From Sporomusaceae bacterium UBA1887 (GTDB taxonomy: Bacteria > Bacillota > Negativicutes > Sporomusales > DSM-15969), in NCBI GenBank assembly GCA_002337925.1, contig DDHB01000108.1, forward strand, positions 31,583-49,890: a DNA stretch of 18,308 bases, written 5' to 3'. A program made the translations under genes and the position numbers. Below are positions 6,676-13,097 of this stretch, one piece after another. Under the pieces are notes generated by a model. The model was given only the letters and a program-made list of their open reading frames with translations, did not search any database and had not been told where the DNA came from. The stretch's first letter is position 1. Every line of letters starts with the position of its first letter.

Positions 6676-7224
6676 TTAGTTTTGGGCAGATGCAACACTT
6701 GCTGCCGAATTGCGAATGAGTTCTAATGCGTCAGTTACTTCGTTTCCGATCATAGCGGATAACGTATCCAGGGTAGACATGGCCGCTGTCCCATCAGGCC
6801 GGCATATCGTTTTATCCACAAGATAGCTGCTGGAGGAGGTTGAATAGGCTTTGACATCCAGTGCGACATCCAGAGGACGTACGGAGAGCAGGAGTATGTA
6901 ATTAACATGGCGGGCGTCGCTGTAGGCGGATAATGCTTGCGGTGTAGCATCGTTCGCTGTGTTGATCTGACAACGGCTTAGATCGCGTAATACCTCATTG
7001 CCTGACTGTACCTCGCTTCCCAAAAGCAGCGCATTTACTTTGAAGCGGATGACTTCATTCAGTGCTTTGTTCAGCAGGTCTATTCCCGGAACATAGTGGC
7101 CCGAAGTATCAATATATAAGGCGATAGCTGCAGTGGCATTGCTATCTACTGCAGCAGCTGAGCCGATTGAACAAGTCAATAGTAATAGGAGCAAAACACA
7201 AAGAACGCGGGTTGTTGATTTCAC
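6676..7224 (-). CDS. exported protein of unknown function
   Basis: A 182-residue protein that I do not recognise as a named family. It begins with a basic stretch and a leucine-rich hydrophobic core (VLCVLLLLLLTCSIGSAAA), a signal peptide with likely cleavage after A-A-A. The cysteine in the core is not in a convincing lipobox. The mature part, about 155 residues, includes ALYIDTSGHYVPGIDLLN, GSEVQSGNEVLRDLSRCQIN and LLLSVRPLDVALDVKAYST, a mixed alpha/beta pattern, with one remaining cysteine. GTG at 7224 is chosen because AGAGGG (7232-7237) lies 7 bases upstream; a longer frame would start at TTG 7266 with no ribosome site and a poorer signal peptide. It is divergent from the PrcB-domain gene, which is also exported, so both may act at the cell envelope. 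Confidence 0.7.
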   Translation of the reverse strand: MKSTTRVLCVLLLLLLTCSIGSAAAVDSNATAAIALYIDTSGHYVPGIDLLNKALNEVIRFKVNALLLGSEVQSGNEVLRDLSRCQINTANDATPQALSAYSDARHVNYILLLSVRPLDVALDVKAYSTSSSSYLVDKTICRPDGTAAMSTLDTLSAMIGNEVTDALELIRNSAASVASAQN

Positions 7225-7231
7225 CTTGATA

Positions 7232-7237
7232 CCCTCT
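7232..7237 (-). promoter_or_regulatory. ribosome binding site that fixes a GTG start
   Basis: The minus strand reads AGAGGG, 7 bases before GTG at 7224-7222, and supports the shorter form of the exported protein. Confidence 0.65.
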
Positions 7238-7274
7238 TTCCAATGGATTTTGAGGCTTTTAGCCAACGAAATAT

Positions 7275-7283
7275 ATTATAGCA
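7275..7283 (-). promoter_or_regulatory. extended -10 promoter for the exported protein
   Basis: The minus strand reads TGCTATAAT, a consensus extended -10, about 50 bases upstream of the GTG start. No good -35 hexamer is seen 16-18 bases further upstream, as is common for extended -10 promoters. Confidence 0.5.
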
Positions 7284-7384
7284 CTATTTGCTGAGTCTGA
7301 TGGCATTTTTTTCATCCGTTACTTTCCTATCGGAGGCAGCGTTATTATAAGTGACTGACCAGTCGAAGAGAAGGGGGAGCAATT

Positions 7385-8779
7385 ATGAAGAAAAAATATA
7401 CAAAAATCGCTGCTGCTATGGCTGGTGTTTCGCTAATGGCCGCTATGCTGCTGCCGCTTGCGGCAACGGAGGTAACTGCTGCTAAGTGGTTTGGCGGTAA
7501 AGAACAAAAAGAGTTGGCTGCTAAGCCTCAGAATGAATCGACTGAAGAAGCGGCGATACCTGCATATAAAGTGCTGGATGATGAAAAAAGTGAAGCTCAA
7601 GCTGTTGAAGAAGCCGTTGTCGTAAAAGCTAATGGCGAAATGGAGCAGGTTGCTGTAGTGGAGGCAGCCGATCAACCAGTTAATGTCGATATGGTGCCGG
7701 CTGAAGAATTGAAAAGCTTACAGAAGCAGGTTGAGGCCGATCAAAAGGTGTGGCTGCTTGATCCGGTACTTGTACTGAAAAATTCTGCTGACCGTTATGG
7801 TTTTAATGATAAAGAAGATACCTTTACCCTGCTGTCAGCTGACAGAACAGCAGGTATTGCCAAGGTATTGGTAGGGCACGGTGAGAAGTATTATCTTGTT
7901 CAACTGAAGCAGCCTGGTGGAGCTGGCAGTAGAAAAATATGGCAGGTTGTATCAATTCAGCAAGTTAAAACAGTAATTAAGAATCCTCCGTCACACGGCG
8001 GTAAGGTTGATATTGGTCCCGGCGTAGCAGGGCTTGATTATAATAAGTTAATTAAATGGCAGCAAGACGTTGATGCCGGTCATGACCGCTGGCGGCTGAA
8101 TCCGCTGGAAGTTGCCCGCCAGGAAGGGAAAGCCTATGGGTTTTCTGACAAGGATGAATTTACGATTGTTCGCCAATACAGCGGTACAAGCCTGGCCCGG
8201 CATGGACAAATTGATATAGATGTGAAACATGACGGCAGGGTATATGCGATGATTCTCGTTAAGCCTTTTGGCGGCGGTGATGCTATCTGGACGATCTATA
8301 AAGTAACGGGACCTGTGAACCCGGTACCGCAGCCAGAGAAACCTGTTTCCGGTGAAAAGGTACTTTACTCTACTAATAAGTATACATCCTGGAAATGGTA
8401 TGATGACCGCTATTTAAAGGATATGTCGTTTAAAGCTATTGTTGCCTCAGCGGACGTAAAAGAGAATGATGTGTTGGCTGAAAAATTAAAAGCGGTTGAT
8501 TATCAGAGTAAGCTTGTACTAGCTGCCTATCTGGGGACGGCTGGCGGCGGCTATGATATTGGCATTGAAAGAGTACTGCTCAACGGCAATCAATTAACGG
8601 TACGGGTTCACACTAAGAGTCCTGGACCGGGTGAAATGACTACAAAAAATATTACCTTCCCGGCGGACTATGTCGTGCTTGACCGTCAGATTGCTGATGT
8701 CTGGGGTGGTTTGAATGTAAGCTTTGTTGATCAAAATGGTAAAGTCCTTCAAAAAATGAAAATTACGATTCGACATTAA
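7385..8779 (+). CDS. exported protein with two internal repeats and a C-terminal PrcB-like domain
   Basis: A 464-residue secreted or envelope protein. Residues 1-33 form a signal peptide: a lysine-rich start, a hydrophobic core, and a likely cut near VTAA-K. An acidic, alanine-rich linker (35-110) follows. Two related units come next, roughly 112-194 and 223-308. Each has a Q/D-x-W-x-L-(D/N)-P opening, a YGF-(N/S)-D-K-(D/E) core, a hydrophobic L-V-K-(P/Q)-x-G-G turn and an IW-x-(V/I) end. Residues about 345-433 match the PrcB C-terminal domain style: AAYLGTAGGGYDIGIERVLL, then VRVHTKSPGPGEMTT and PADYVVL. PrcB in Treponema is a lipoprotein partner of a protease; whether this protein binds a protease is unknown and no protease gene is adjacent. 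AAGGGGGAG upstream supports the ATG start. Confidence 0.75.
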   Translation: MKKKYTKIAAAMAGVSLMAAMLLPLAATEVTAAKWFGGKEQKELAAKPQNESTEEAAIPAYKVLDDEKSEAQAVEEAVVVKANGEMEQVAVVEAADQPVNVDMVPAEELKSLQKQVEADQKVWLLDPVLVLKNSADRYGFNDKEDTFTLLSADRTAGIAKVLVGHGEKYYLVQLKQPGGAGSRKIWQVVSIQQVKTVIKNPPSHGGKVDIGPGVAGLDYNKLIKWQQDVDAGHDRWRLNPLEVARQEGKAYGFSDKDEFTIVRQYSGTSLARHGQIDIDVKHDGRVYAMILVKPFGGGDAIWTIYKVTGPVNPVPQPEKPVSGEKVLYSTNKYTSWKWYDDRYLKDMSFKAIVASADVKENDVLAEKLKAVDYQSKLVLAAYLGTAGGGYDIGIERVLLNGNQLTVRVHTKSPGPGEMTTKNITFPADYVVLDRQIADVWGGLNVSFVDQNGKVLQKMKITIRH

Positions 8780-8789
8780 ACAAGAAGGC

Positions 8790-8818
8790 TTGACTGGTAA
8801 ATAAAGGTAGAGTAGAAT
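8790..8818 (+). promoter_or_regulatory. sigma-A promoter of the thi operon
   Basis: TTGACT at 8790-8795 and TAGAAT at 8813-8818 are separated by exactly 17 bases. The predicted start near 8825 lies just before the TPP riboswitch and only 11 bases after the previous gene's stop begins the gap. Confidence 0.82.
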
Positions 8819-8839
8819 AAAGCTGTAATTTAATAGTTT

Positions 8840-8937
8840 ACAACCAAGGGAGTCCATGTTATGGGCTGAGAGTGAGGCTGTGAGTCTCTGACCTTATGAC
8901 CTGATCGAGATAATGCTCGCGGAGGGAGGTGTTTTGT
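8840..8937 (+). promoter_or_regulatory. TPP riboswitch (THI element)
   Basis: The thi-box core is clear: GGGCTGAGAG at 8863-8872, then ACCTGATCGAGATAATGCTC at 8899-8918, followed by GCGGAGGGA. These correspond to the pyrimidine-sensing CTGAGA segment and the pyrophosphate-sensing ACCTGATC...GATAATG...GCG-AGGGA segment. The variable P3 arm lies between them. The exact ends of stem P1 are approximate. Binding thiamin pyrophosphate should switch off the thiSGHF genes through the terminator immediately downstream. Confidence 0.95.
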
Positions 8938-8944
8938 GCATACT

Positions 8945-8977
8945 ACGTGCCTATCCTTTGGGGAGGCACGTTTTTTT
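8945..8977 (+). terminator. riboswitch-controlled intrinsic terminator in the thi leader
   Basis: ACGTGCCT at 8945-8952 pairs perfectly with AGGCACGT at 8964-8971, and seven T residues follow (8971-8977). It sits between the TPP aptamer and the thiS ribosome site, the standard layout for transcription attenuation by ligand. Confidence 0.92.
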
Positions 8978-9009
8978 ATTTTATTTCTCTATGAAAGGAA
9001 GGGGATTTG

Positions 9010-9210
9010 ATGAAGTTGACGCTCAATGGTAAAGAAGAGGAATTTGTAGACGGAGCAACGGTAGCGGCATTGATAAAAGCCAGAGGTCTAAATGGAGCCT
9101 GTATTGTTGTTGAATACAATCATGCAATCCTAAAGCAGGATGAGTGGGAGACGGTAGTCCTTAAGCCGCATGATATGCTGGAAATTGTTTCATTTGTGGG
9201 AGGGGGCTGA
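9010..9210 (+). CDS. thiS: thiamin biosynthesis sulfur-carrier protein ThiS
   Basis: A 66-residue ubiquitin-like protein whose C-terminal glycines (VSFVGGG) are adenylated by ThiF and converted to a thiocarboxylate, the sulfur donor for the thiazole ring made by ThiG. It opens with LTLNGKEEEF, a typical beta-strand start for the family, and has the normal length of about 65 residues. AAGGGG at 8999-9004 precedes the ATG at 9010 by 5 bases; an in-frame TTG at 9007 is less likely. The thiG ribosome site is embedded in its last glycine codons, so the two genes are translationally coupled. Confidence 0.95.
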   Translation: MKLTLNGKEEEFVDGATVAALIKARGLNGACIVVEYNHAILKQDEWETVVLKPHDMLEIVSFVGGG

Positions 9211-9214
9211 TAAT

Positions 9215-9985
9215 ATGGGAGACCAGCTGATTATTGGCGGTCAGCCAGTGGCTAGCAGGCTGTTTTTGGGTACTGGCAAGTTTTCTTCGCATACAATTAT
9301 ACCTGAAGTGATCCGAGCTGCAGGAGCGCAGGTGATAACAGTGGCATTAAGGCGGATAGAGCCAAATAATGCCCAGGAAAATATTGTGAATTATATCCCT
9401 GAGGGGTCGATCCTGATGCCGAATACTTCGGGTGCAAGGACGGCAGAGGAGGCAATACGCATAGCGCGTTTAGCAAGGGCTGCCGGTTGTGGCAACTGGA
9501 TTAAAATCGAGGTTATTTCTGATGCCAAATACTTGTTGCCTGATAATCTAGAGACAATTAAGGCAACGCAAGTGCTGGCGGCAGAAGGATTTATTGTTCT
9601 TCCTTATATGAGTCCCGATTTGATGGCTGCTAAAAAAATGGCAGAAGCAGGAGCGGCTGCAGTTATGCCGTTAGGATCGCCGATTGGCAGTAACCGCGGT
9701 TTAAAAACAAAAGAATTAATTCGCATATTAATTGAGGAAATTTCTGTACCAGTTATTGTTGATGCAGGGATTGGGCGGCCTTCGGAGGCTGCCGAAGCTA
9801 TGGAAATGGGCGCCGCAGCGGTGCTGGTCAATACCGCAGTAGCAACAGCCGGTGACCCTGTTGCTATGGCGCGCTCTTTCGGGCTGGCAGTAGGTGCCGG
9901 ACGCATGGCTTATTTGGCGGAACCGGAAAACAGAAAGGGTTATGCAAGCGCATCATCGCCATTAACCGGTTTTCTACATAGTTAA
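9215..9985 (+). CDS. thiG: thiazole synthase ThiG
   Basis: A 256-residue TIM-barrel enzyme that condenses 1-deoxy-D-xylulose 5-phosphate, dehydroglycine and ThiS thiocarboxylate into the thiazole phosphate moiety of thiamin. The Schiff-base lysine is K97 in NWIKIEV. Phosphate-binding segments are MPLGSPIGSNRGL and VDAGIGRPSEA, and the NTAVATAGDP stretch near the C-terminus is family-typical. The ATG at 9215 follows GGAGGGGG (about 9198-9205, inside the end of thiS) and lies 4 bases after the thiS stop; an upstream in-frame ATG at 9170 would overlap thiS without reason. Its partner for dehydroglycine is ThiH, encoded next. Confidence 0.96.
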   Translation: MGDQLIIGGQPVASRLFLGTGKFSSHTIIPEVIRAAGAQVITVALRRIEPNNAQENIVNYIPEGSILMPNTSGARTAEEAIRIARLARAAGCGNWIKIEVISDAKYLLPDNLETIKATQVLAAEGFIVLPYMSPDLMAAKKMAEAGAAAVMPLGSPIGSNRGLKTKELIRILIEEISVPVIVDAGIGRPSEAAEAMEMGAAAVLVNTAVATAGDPVAMARSFGLAVGAGRMAYLAEPENRKGYASASSPLTGFLHS

Positions 9986-10007
9986 TAGGATGGAAAGCAG
10001 GGATAAT

Positions 10008-11108
10008 ATGAGTGTTCAGAGTGTGATTGAGCAGTACCGGAATTTTAACATAGATACATTCTTTGAAAGTATTACAGACCGGCAGATTGCAGGCGTGATT
10101 GCCAAGGATGAAATGAATTTGCTGGATTACCTGACACTGCTCTCGCCGAAAGCTGAGGCTTATTTAGAAGAAATGGCATGCAAAGCCCACTGGTTGACGA
10201 CAAAGCGTTTTGGCCGGACCATTCTGCTGTATACGCCGCTGTATTTGGCTAATTATTGCGTTAATCAATGTGTATATTGTGGTTTTCATGCGGGGAACCG
10301 TATTACCCGAAAAAAACTGACGCTGGAGGAAGTTGCTGACGAAGCGCAAGTAATAGCACAAACCGGGCTTAAGCATCTTATTATTTTAACAGGAGAGTCA
10401 AGACGACACTCGCCTGTCAGTTACATTAAAGACTGTGTAAATGTCCTGCGTAGTTTCTTCACCTCAATCAGTATTGAAATTTATCCGCTGGAGCAAGAAG
10501 AGTATGCCGATTTAGTAGCGTGCGGTGTCGACGGGGTGACTGTTTACCAGGAAGTATATGATCAGACAATCTATGAGCAGCTGCATCTTGCCGGTCCCAA
10601 ACGCAACTATTCTTATCGGCTGGATGCGCCCGAGCGGGCTTGCCTGGCAGGAGTCCGAACTGTGAATGTTGGCGCTCTTCTAGGTCTCCATGACTGGCGC
10701 CGGGAAGCATTTATGACTGGTATTCATGCTAACTATTTGCAGCAAAAATTTCCGGAAGTAGAAGTCAGTATGTCGCCGCCTCGCATGCGGCCCCATGCTG
10801 GGGGATATTTGCCTAATGTCGAAGTCAGCGATAAGAATCTGGTGCAGTATTTATTAGCTTATCGCCTGTACATGCCATGCAGCGGAATTACACTGTCGAC
10901 GAGGGAGCCGGCAAAGCTGCGCGATCATTTGTTAAAGCTTGGCGTCACAAAAATGTCAGCTGGATCCTGTACTGCGGTGGGCGGTCACATTGAACAAAAT
11001 GCAACGAGTCAATTTGAAATTTCTGATGACCGCAATGTGGCAGAAGTAGCTGCCATGCTTTCGAGAGCGGGTTATCAACCTGTTTATAAGGATTGGCAAT
11101 TATGGTAA
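10008..11108 (+). CDS. thiH: 2-iminoacetate synthase ThiH (tyrosine lyase, radical SAM)
   Basis: A 366-residue radical S-adenosylmethionine enzyme that cleaves tyrosine to dehydroglycine (2-iminoacetate) and p-cresol, supplying ThiG. The [4Fe-4S] site is C84-x3-C88-x2-C91 in NYCVNQCVYCGFHAGN. Other family features are LTGESRRHSPV after the cluster, IYPLEQEEYADL in the barrel, and MSPPRMRPHAGGY toward the C-terminus. Use of ThiH instead of the oxygen-dependent glycine oxidase ThiO fits an anaerobe. ATG at 10008 is preferred: AGCAGGGA lies about 5 bases upstream, while the in-frame ATG at 9990 has no spaced ribosome site. It begins 22 bases after thiG stops. Confidence 0.95.
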   Translation: MSVQSVIEQYRNFNIDTFFESITDRQIAGVIAKDEMNLLDYLTLLSPKAEAYLEEMACKAHWLTTKRFGRTILLYTPLYLANYCVNQCVYCGFHAGNRITRKKLTLEEVADEAQVIAQTGLKHLIILTGESRRHSPVSYIKDCVNVLRSFFTSISIEIYPLEQEEYADLVACGVDGVTVYQEVYDQTIYEQLHLAGPKRNYSYRLDAPERACLAGVRTVNVGALLGLHDWRREAFMTGIHANYLQQKFPEVEVSMSPPRMRPHAGGYLPNVEVSDKNLVQYLLAYRLYMPCSGITLSTREPAKLRDHLLKLGVTKMSAGSCTAVGGHIEQNATSQFEISDDRNVAEVAAMLSRAGYQPVYKDWQLW

Positions 11109-11133
11109 CGCAGGCTGGAAAGGAGGCAGTGGT

Positions 11134-11742
11134 ATGAGTGTACTTGAACAAGGGTTGCTGCGCTATTTAAAGCCGGAAGTGATTGCAAAATTACATTCCG
11201 TGAAAATTGGTATAGCCGGAGCAGGCGGACTTGGATCAAACTGCGCACAAATGTTGGTTCGTACCGGTTTTATAAATTTTAAAATTGTAGACTTTGATTG
11301 CATCGAGAGCAGTAATCTGAACCGACAGTTTTTCTTTAGTCATCAGGTTGGATTGCCTAAGGTCGAAGCACTACGGGATAATCTTAGGCTGATTAATGAA
11401 GCGGTAGCGGTAGAGGCACTGCAGTTGAAGGTGGACCATGATAATGCAGCAGGATTGTTTGCAGACTGCAATGTGGTTGTCGAAGCTTTTGACCGGCCTG
11501 AATATAAGAAGTTGATTGTTGAAACCTATCTCCACTCAGCAGAGCTACTTGTCGCCGTATCTGGTCTTGCGGGCTGGGGGAAAAGTGAAGATATCCGGAT
11601 ACACCGACGAAAAGAAAATTTTTATGTCGTTGGCGACTGGGTATCCGCAATTAGTGACGACTGCCCACCGTTGGCGCCACAGGTGCATGTAGCTGCGGCC
11701 AAGCAGGCGGATATTATAGTGGCTCATTATTTAGGGAAATAA
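11134..11742 (+). CDS. thiF: ThiS adenylyltransferase ThiF, short clostridial type
   Basis: A 202-residue E1-like enzyme that activates the C-terminus of ThiS with ATP. The nucleotide loop is GAGGLGSN at 29-36, followed by VDFDCIESSNLNRQFF (52-67) with the conserved acidic residue and Arg64, K76 in GLPKVEAL, and EAFDRPEYK around D120. It is shorter than E. coli ThiF (about 250 residues) and its four cysteines (37, 56, 112, 177) form no CxxC pairs, so the zinc site of the longer enzymes is missing. Short forms like this are common in thiSGHF operons of anaerobes. A perfect AAAGGAGG at 11119-11126 precedes the ATG by 7 bases. It is the last gene of the operon. Confidence 0.9.
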   Translation: MSVLEQGLLRYLKPEVIAKLHSVKIGIAGAGGLGSNCAQMLVRTGFINFKIVDFDCIESSNLNRQFFFSHQVGLPKVEALRDNLRLINEAVAVEALQLKVDHDNAAGLFADCNVVVEAFDRPEYKKLIVETYLHSAELLVAVSGLAGWGKSEDIRIHRRKENFYVVGDWVSAISDDCPPLAPQVHVAAAKQADIIVAHYLGK

Positions 11743-11750
11743 TAATGTAT

Positions 11751-11808
11751 AAAGGAGGGTGACGCAAATCGCTTTTTGATAAGCAAATGCGACACCCTCC
11801 TTTTCTTT
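11751..11808. terminator. intrinsic terminator of the thi operon, probably bidirectional
   Basis: AAAGGAGGGTG at 11751-11761 pairs perfectly with CACCCTCCTTT at 11793-11803, with inner CGC/GCG and GCTT/AAGC pairs, then TTTTCTTTG. On the minus strand the stem is followed by TTTATACATTATT, so it can also end the convergent chemoreceptor transcript. It starts 8 bases after the thiF stop. Confidence 0.88.
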
Positions 11809-11820
11809 GTATATCAGGCA
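11751..11820 (+). repeat. dispersed terminator-like repeat, copy 2
   Basis: Homologous to 6375-6442 in the same orientation, including the downstream CTTTGTATAT-CAGGCA block. Several differences between the copies fall in stem positions, where pairing is kept or moved to a G-T pair, suggesting selection on the hairpin. Confidence 0.75.
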
Positions 11821-11833
11821 AAAGAACCGAAGG

Positions 11834-12667
11834 TTAATTATTTAATTCATTTGCCAGAGAGTCAAGACGGTTGGTCATAGAGTTAGTCTGCTGAATGGCA
11901 GCTGTTACCTGGATGATGGAGTCTGTTATTTGTCCGATGGCATCGCCGATTAGCTGCATTTGGTTGGCAGTATAGTCGCTATCGTGTTGGATGCTTCTGA
12001 TGATATCCTCGATCTGCTTGATCGAATCAGCGCTTGTGCCGGCTAATTTACGAATTTCCTGGGCAACCACGCCAAAGCCGCGGCCCTGGTCTCCGACGCG
12101 GGCAGCCTCTATTGCTGCATTAAGGCCTAACAAGTTTGTCTGAGAAGCAATCATCTTGATTAAACTTAGGACTTGATCAGATTCGCGCACGCGATCCTTT
12201 GACTGAAAAGTTGTTGTGGCAAGTTCGCGGCTAATAGCAGTAATCTCTTGCGATTGAGCAGAAATTTTTTCGGCGCTGGCAGCCAATACAGTGACGCTTT
12301 CGTTAAGGTGCTGAGACATTTCTTTCAGTGTTTCCTGTCTGGAGATGCTTTCTTGTACACTTGCGGCGCCAATAACTTTTCCGGAATCATCCAGCAGAGG
12401 AATGGCGACAGCGATATAAGGAATGCCAAATAATGATTTATCCGCTCTGATGGTTGCCCGCTTTTTTTCGTGTATTGCACGGTACACGGAGCTTCCAGGC
12501 TTTAACGGCATTCCAGGGGAAACCTTTAGGTCCAGGTCTTTGCCTGCTTTGTAGTACAGATAGTTCTCTCTGTCGGTAATACTGACGCCTACATCGCTTG
12601 TCAACAACTCGTTTAGGTAGGGCATAACAGTTAAAAAACTGGCAAGAATATCGGGTTTTCTTTCCAT
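11834..12667 (-). CDS. soluble methyl-accepting chemotaxis protein (YfmS-like architecture)
   Basis: A 277-residue cytoplasmic chemoreceptor with no membrane segment. Residues about 20-106 form a small sensor domain with VGVSITDRENYLYYKAG, a PGMPLKPGSS loop and IAVAIPLLDDSGKVIGAASV, resembling a PAS/cache-type ligand pocket. Residues about 110-277 are the coiled-coil signalling domain. Its highly conserved hairpin tip is at about 176-211 (QTNLLGLNAAIEAARVGDQG, then GFGVVAQEIRKLAG), the site that contacts CheA and CheW. The short signalling domain matches compact soluble receptors such as B. subtilis YfmS. The ligand is unknown. ATG at 12667 is chosen because a GCGAGG site lies 9 bases upstream; a longer frame to 12715 has no ribosome site. 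It stands alone, away from other chemotaxis genes. Confidence 0.85.
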   Translation of the reverse strand: MERKPDILASFLTVMPYLNELLTSDVGVSITDRENYLYYKAGKDLDLKVSPGMPLKPGSSVYRAIHEKKRATIRADKSLFGIPYIAVAIPLLDDSGKVIGAASVQESISRQETLKEMSQHLNESVTVLAASAEKISAQSQEITAISRELATTTFQSKDRVRESDQVLSLIKMIASQTNLLGLNAAIEAARVGDQGRGFGVVAQEIRKLAGTSADSIKQIEDIIRSIQHDSDYTANQMQLIGDAIGQITDSIIQVTAAIQQTNSMTNRLDSLANELNN

Positions 12668-12906
12668 ATACGTAAACCTCGCTTCGTAAGATTGTTCTTG
12701 GAATAAAACATGCAATACTTATGCCAAGCATAAAAACAGGCAAAAAAGCGGCTCGGAAATGATCGAATTGTCTAATAAATGACACATATTGTATGTCTTT
12801 GTAGACAAAATAACGCTTAACAAGAGATGGAGTTCCCAAAAGTTAATGGATGTATATTGGGATTATGCAATTTTAAAAAGGGATACAATCATGTCTGCAT
12901 TGAGGT

Positions 12907-12950
12907 TTTTCCGAACATTATTCACATAAAACAAAATATCATTCGATAAA
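12907..12950 (+). promoter_or_regulatory. PurBox-like operator pair (PurR site)
   Basis: TTTTCCGAACATT at 12907-12919 matches the B. subtilis PurBox consensus AWWWCCGAACWWT at 12 of 13 positions, including the whole CCGAAC core. A weaker inverted partner with the TTCG core (12942-12945, in ATCATTCGATAAA) lies 18 bases further on, close to the usual 16-17 base gap; a strong first box and weak second box is normal. The pair ends just before the -35 hexamer at 12955. Repression by PurR, relieved by PRPP, is the family's known mode; a purR gene is not in this window. Confidence 0.7.
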
Positions 12951-12954
12951 AGTG

Positions 12955-12984
12955 TTGACACGTCATTGTCCTTAATGCTATGAT
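12955..12984 (+). promoter_or_regulatory. sigma-A promoter of the FAD oxidoreductase-purB-purA operon
   Basis: TTGACA at 12955-12960 and TATGAT at 12979-12984 with an 18-base spacer. The predicted start near 12991 leaves a 5' leader of about 105 bases. Confidence 0.82.
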
Positions 12985-13017
12985 AATCAAGGGAAAAAAC
13001 GCGTACATTCTCCAAAC

Positions 13018-13059
13018 AACTCAAATGGCGGTCGTATAGGGCCGGTTTGAGTTATTTTT
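13018..13059 (+). terminator. terminator-like hairpin in the 5' leader (possible attenuator)
   Basis: AACTCAAA at 13018-13025 pairs perfectly with TTTGAGTT at 13046-13053, with inner GGC/GCC (13027-13029 with 13041-13043), followed by ATTTTTG. It lies between the promoter and the first gene, so transcription must pass or escape it. I do not recognise a known purine riboswitch aptamer around it. Confidence 0.6.
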
Positions 13060-13085
13060 GTGGCCTTCGGACAGAATAAATATTC

Positions 13086-13091
13086 GAGGTG
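13086..13091 (+). promoter_or_regulatory. ribosome binding site that selects GTG 13098
   Basis: GAGGTG at 13086-13091 ends 6 bases before GTG at 13098. The in-frame GTG at 13089 overlaps this site and so is an unlikely start. Confidence 0.75.
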
Positions 13092-13097
13092 AATTAC

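Larger units (their letters stand above)
12668..13097. other. 430-bp divergent intergenic region with two-sided control
   Basis: No gene is supported here. The half near the chemoreceptor contains the palindrome TGTCT-TTGT-AGACA (12794-12807) next to a minus-strand TACAAT (12788-12793) that could serve as a -10 without a clear -35. The half near the FAD gene holds the PurBox-like site, promoter and leader hairpin listed separately. No flagellar sigma-D promoter was recognised for the chemoreceptor. Confidence 0.5.

Noticed and set aside
12438..12839. Minus-strand open frame overlapping the chemoreceptor start
   Set aside because: It runs in another frame across the receptor's N-terminal coding region, lacks a ribosome site and shows no recognisable domain.
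12991..13060. Purine, PRPP or ppGpp riboswitch in the FAD-purB-purA leader
   Set aside because: The conserved aptamer segments of these classes are not present; only a terminator-like hairpin is visible.
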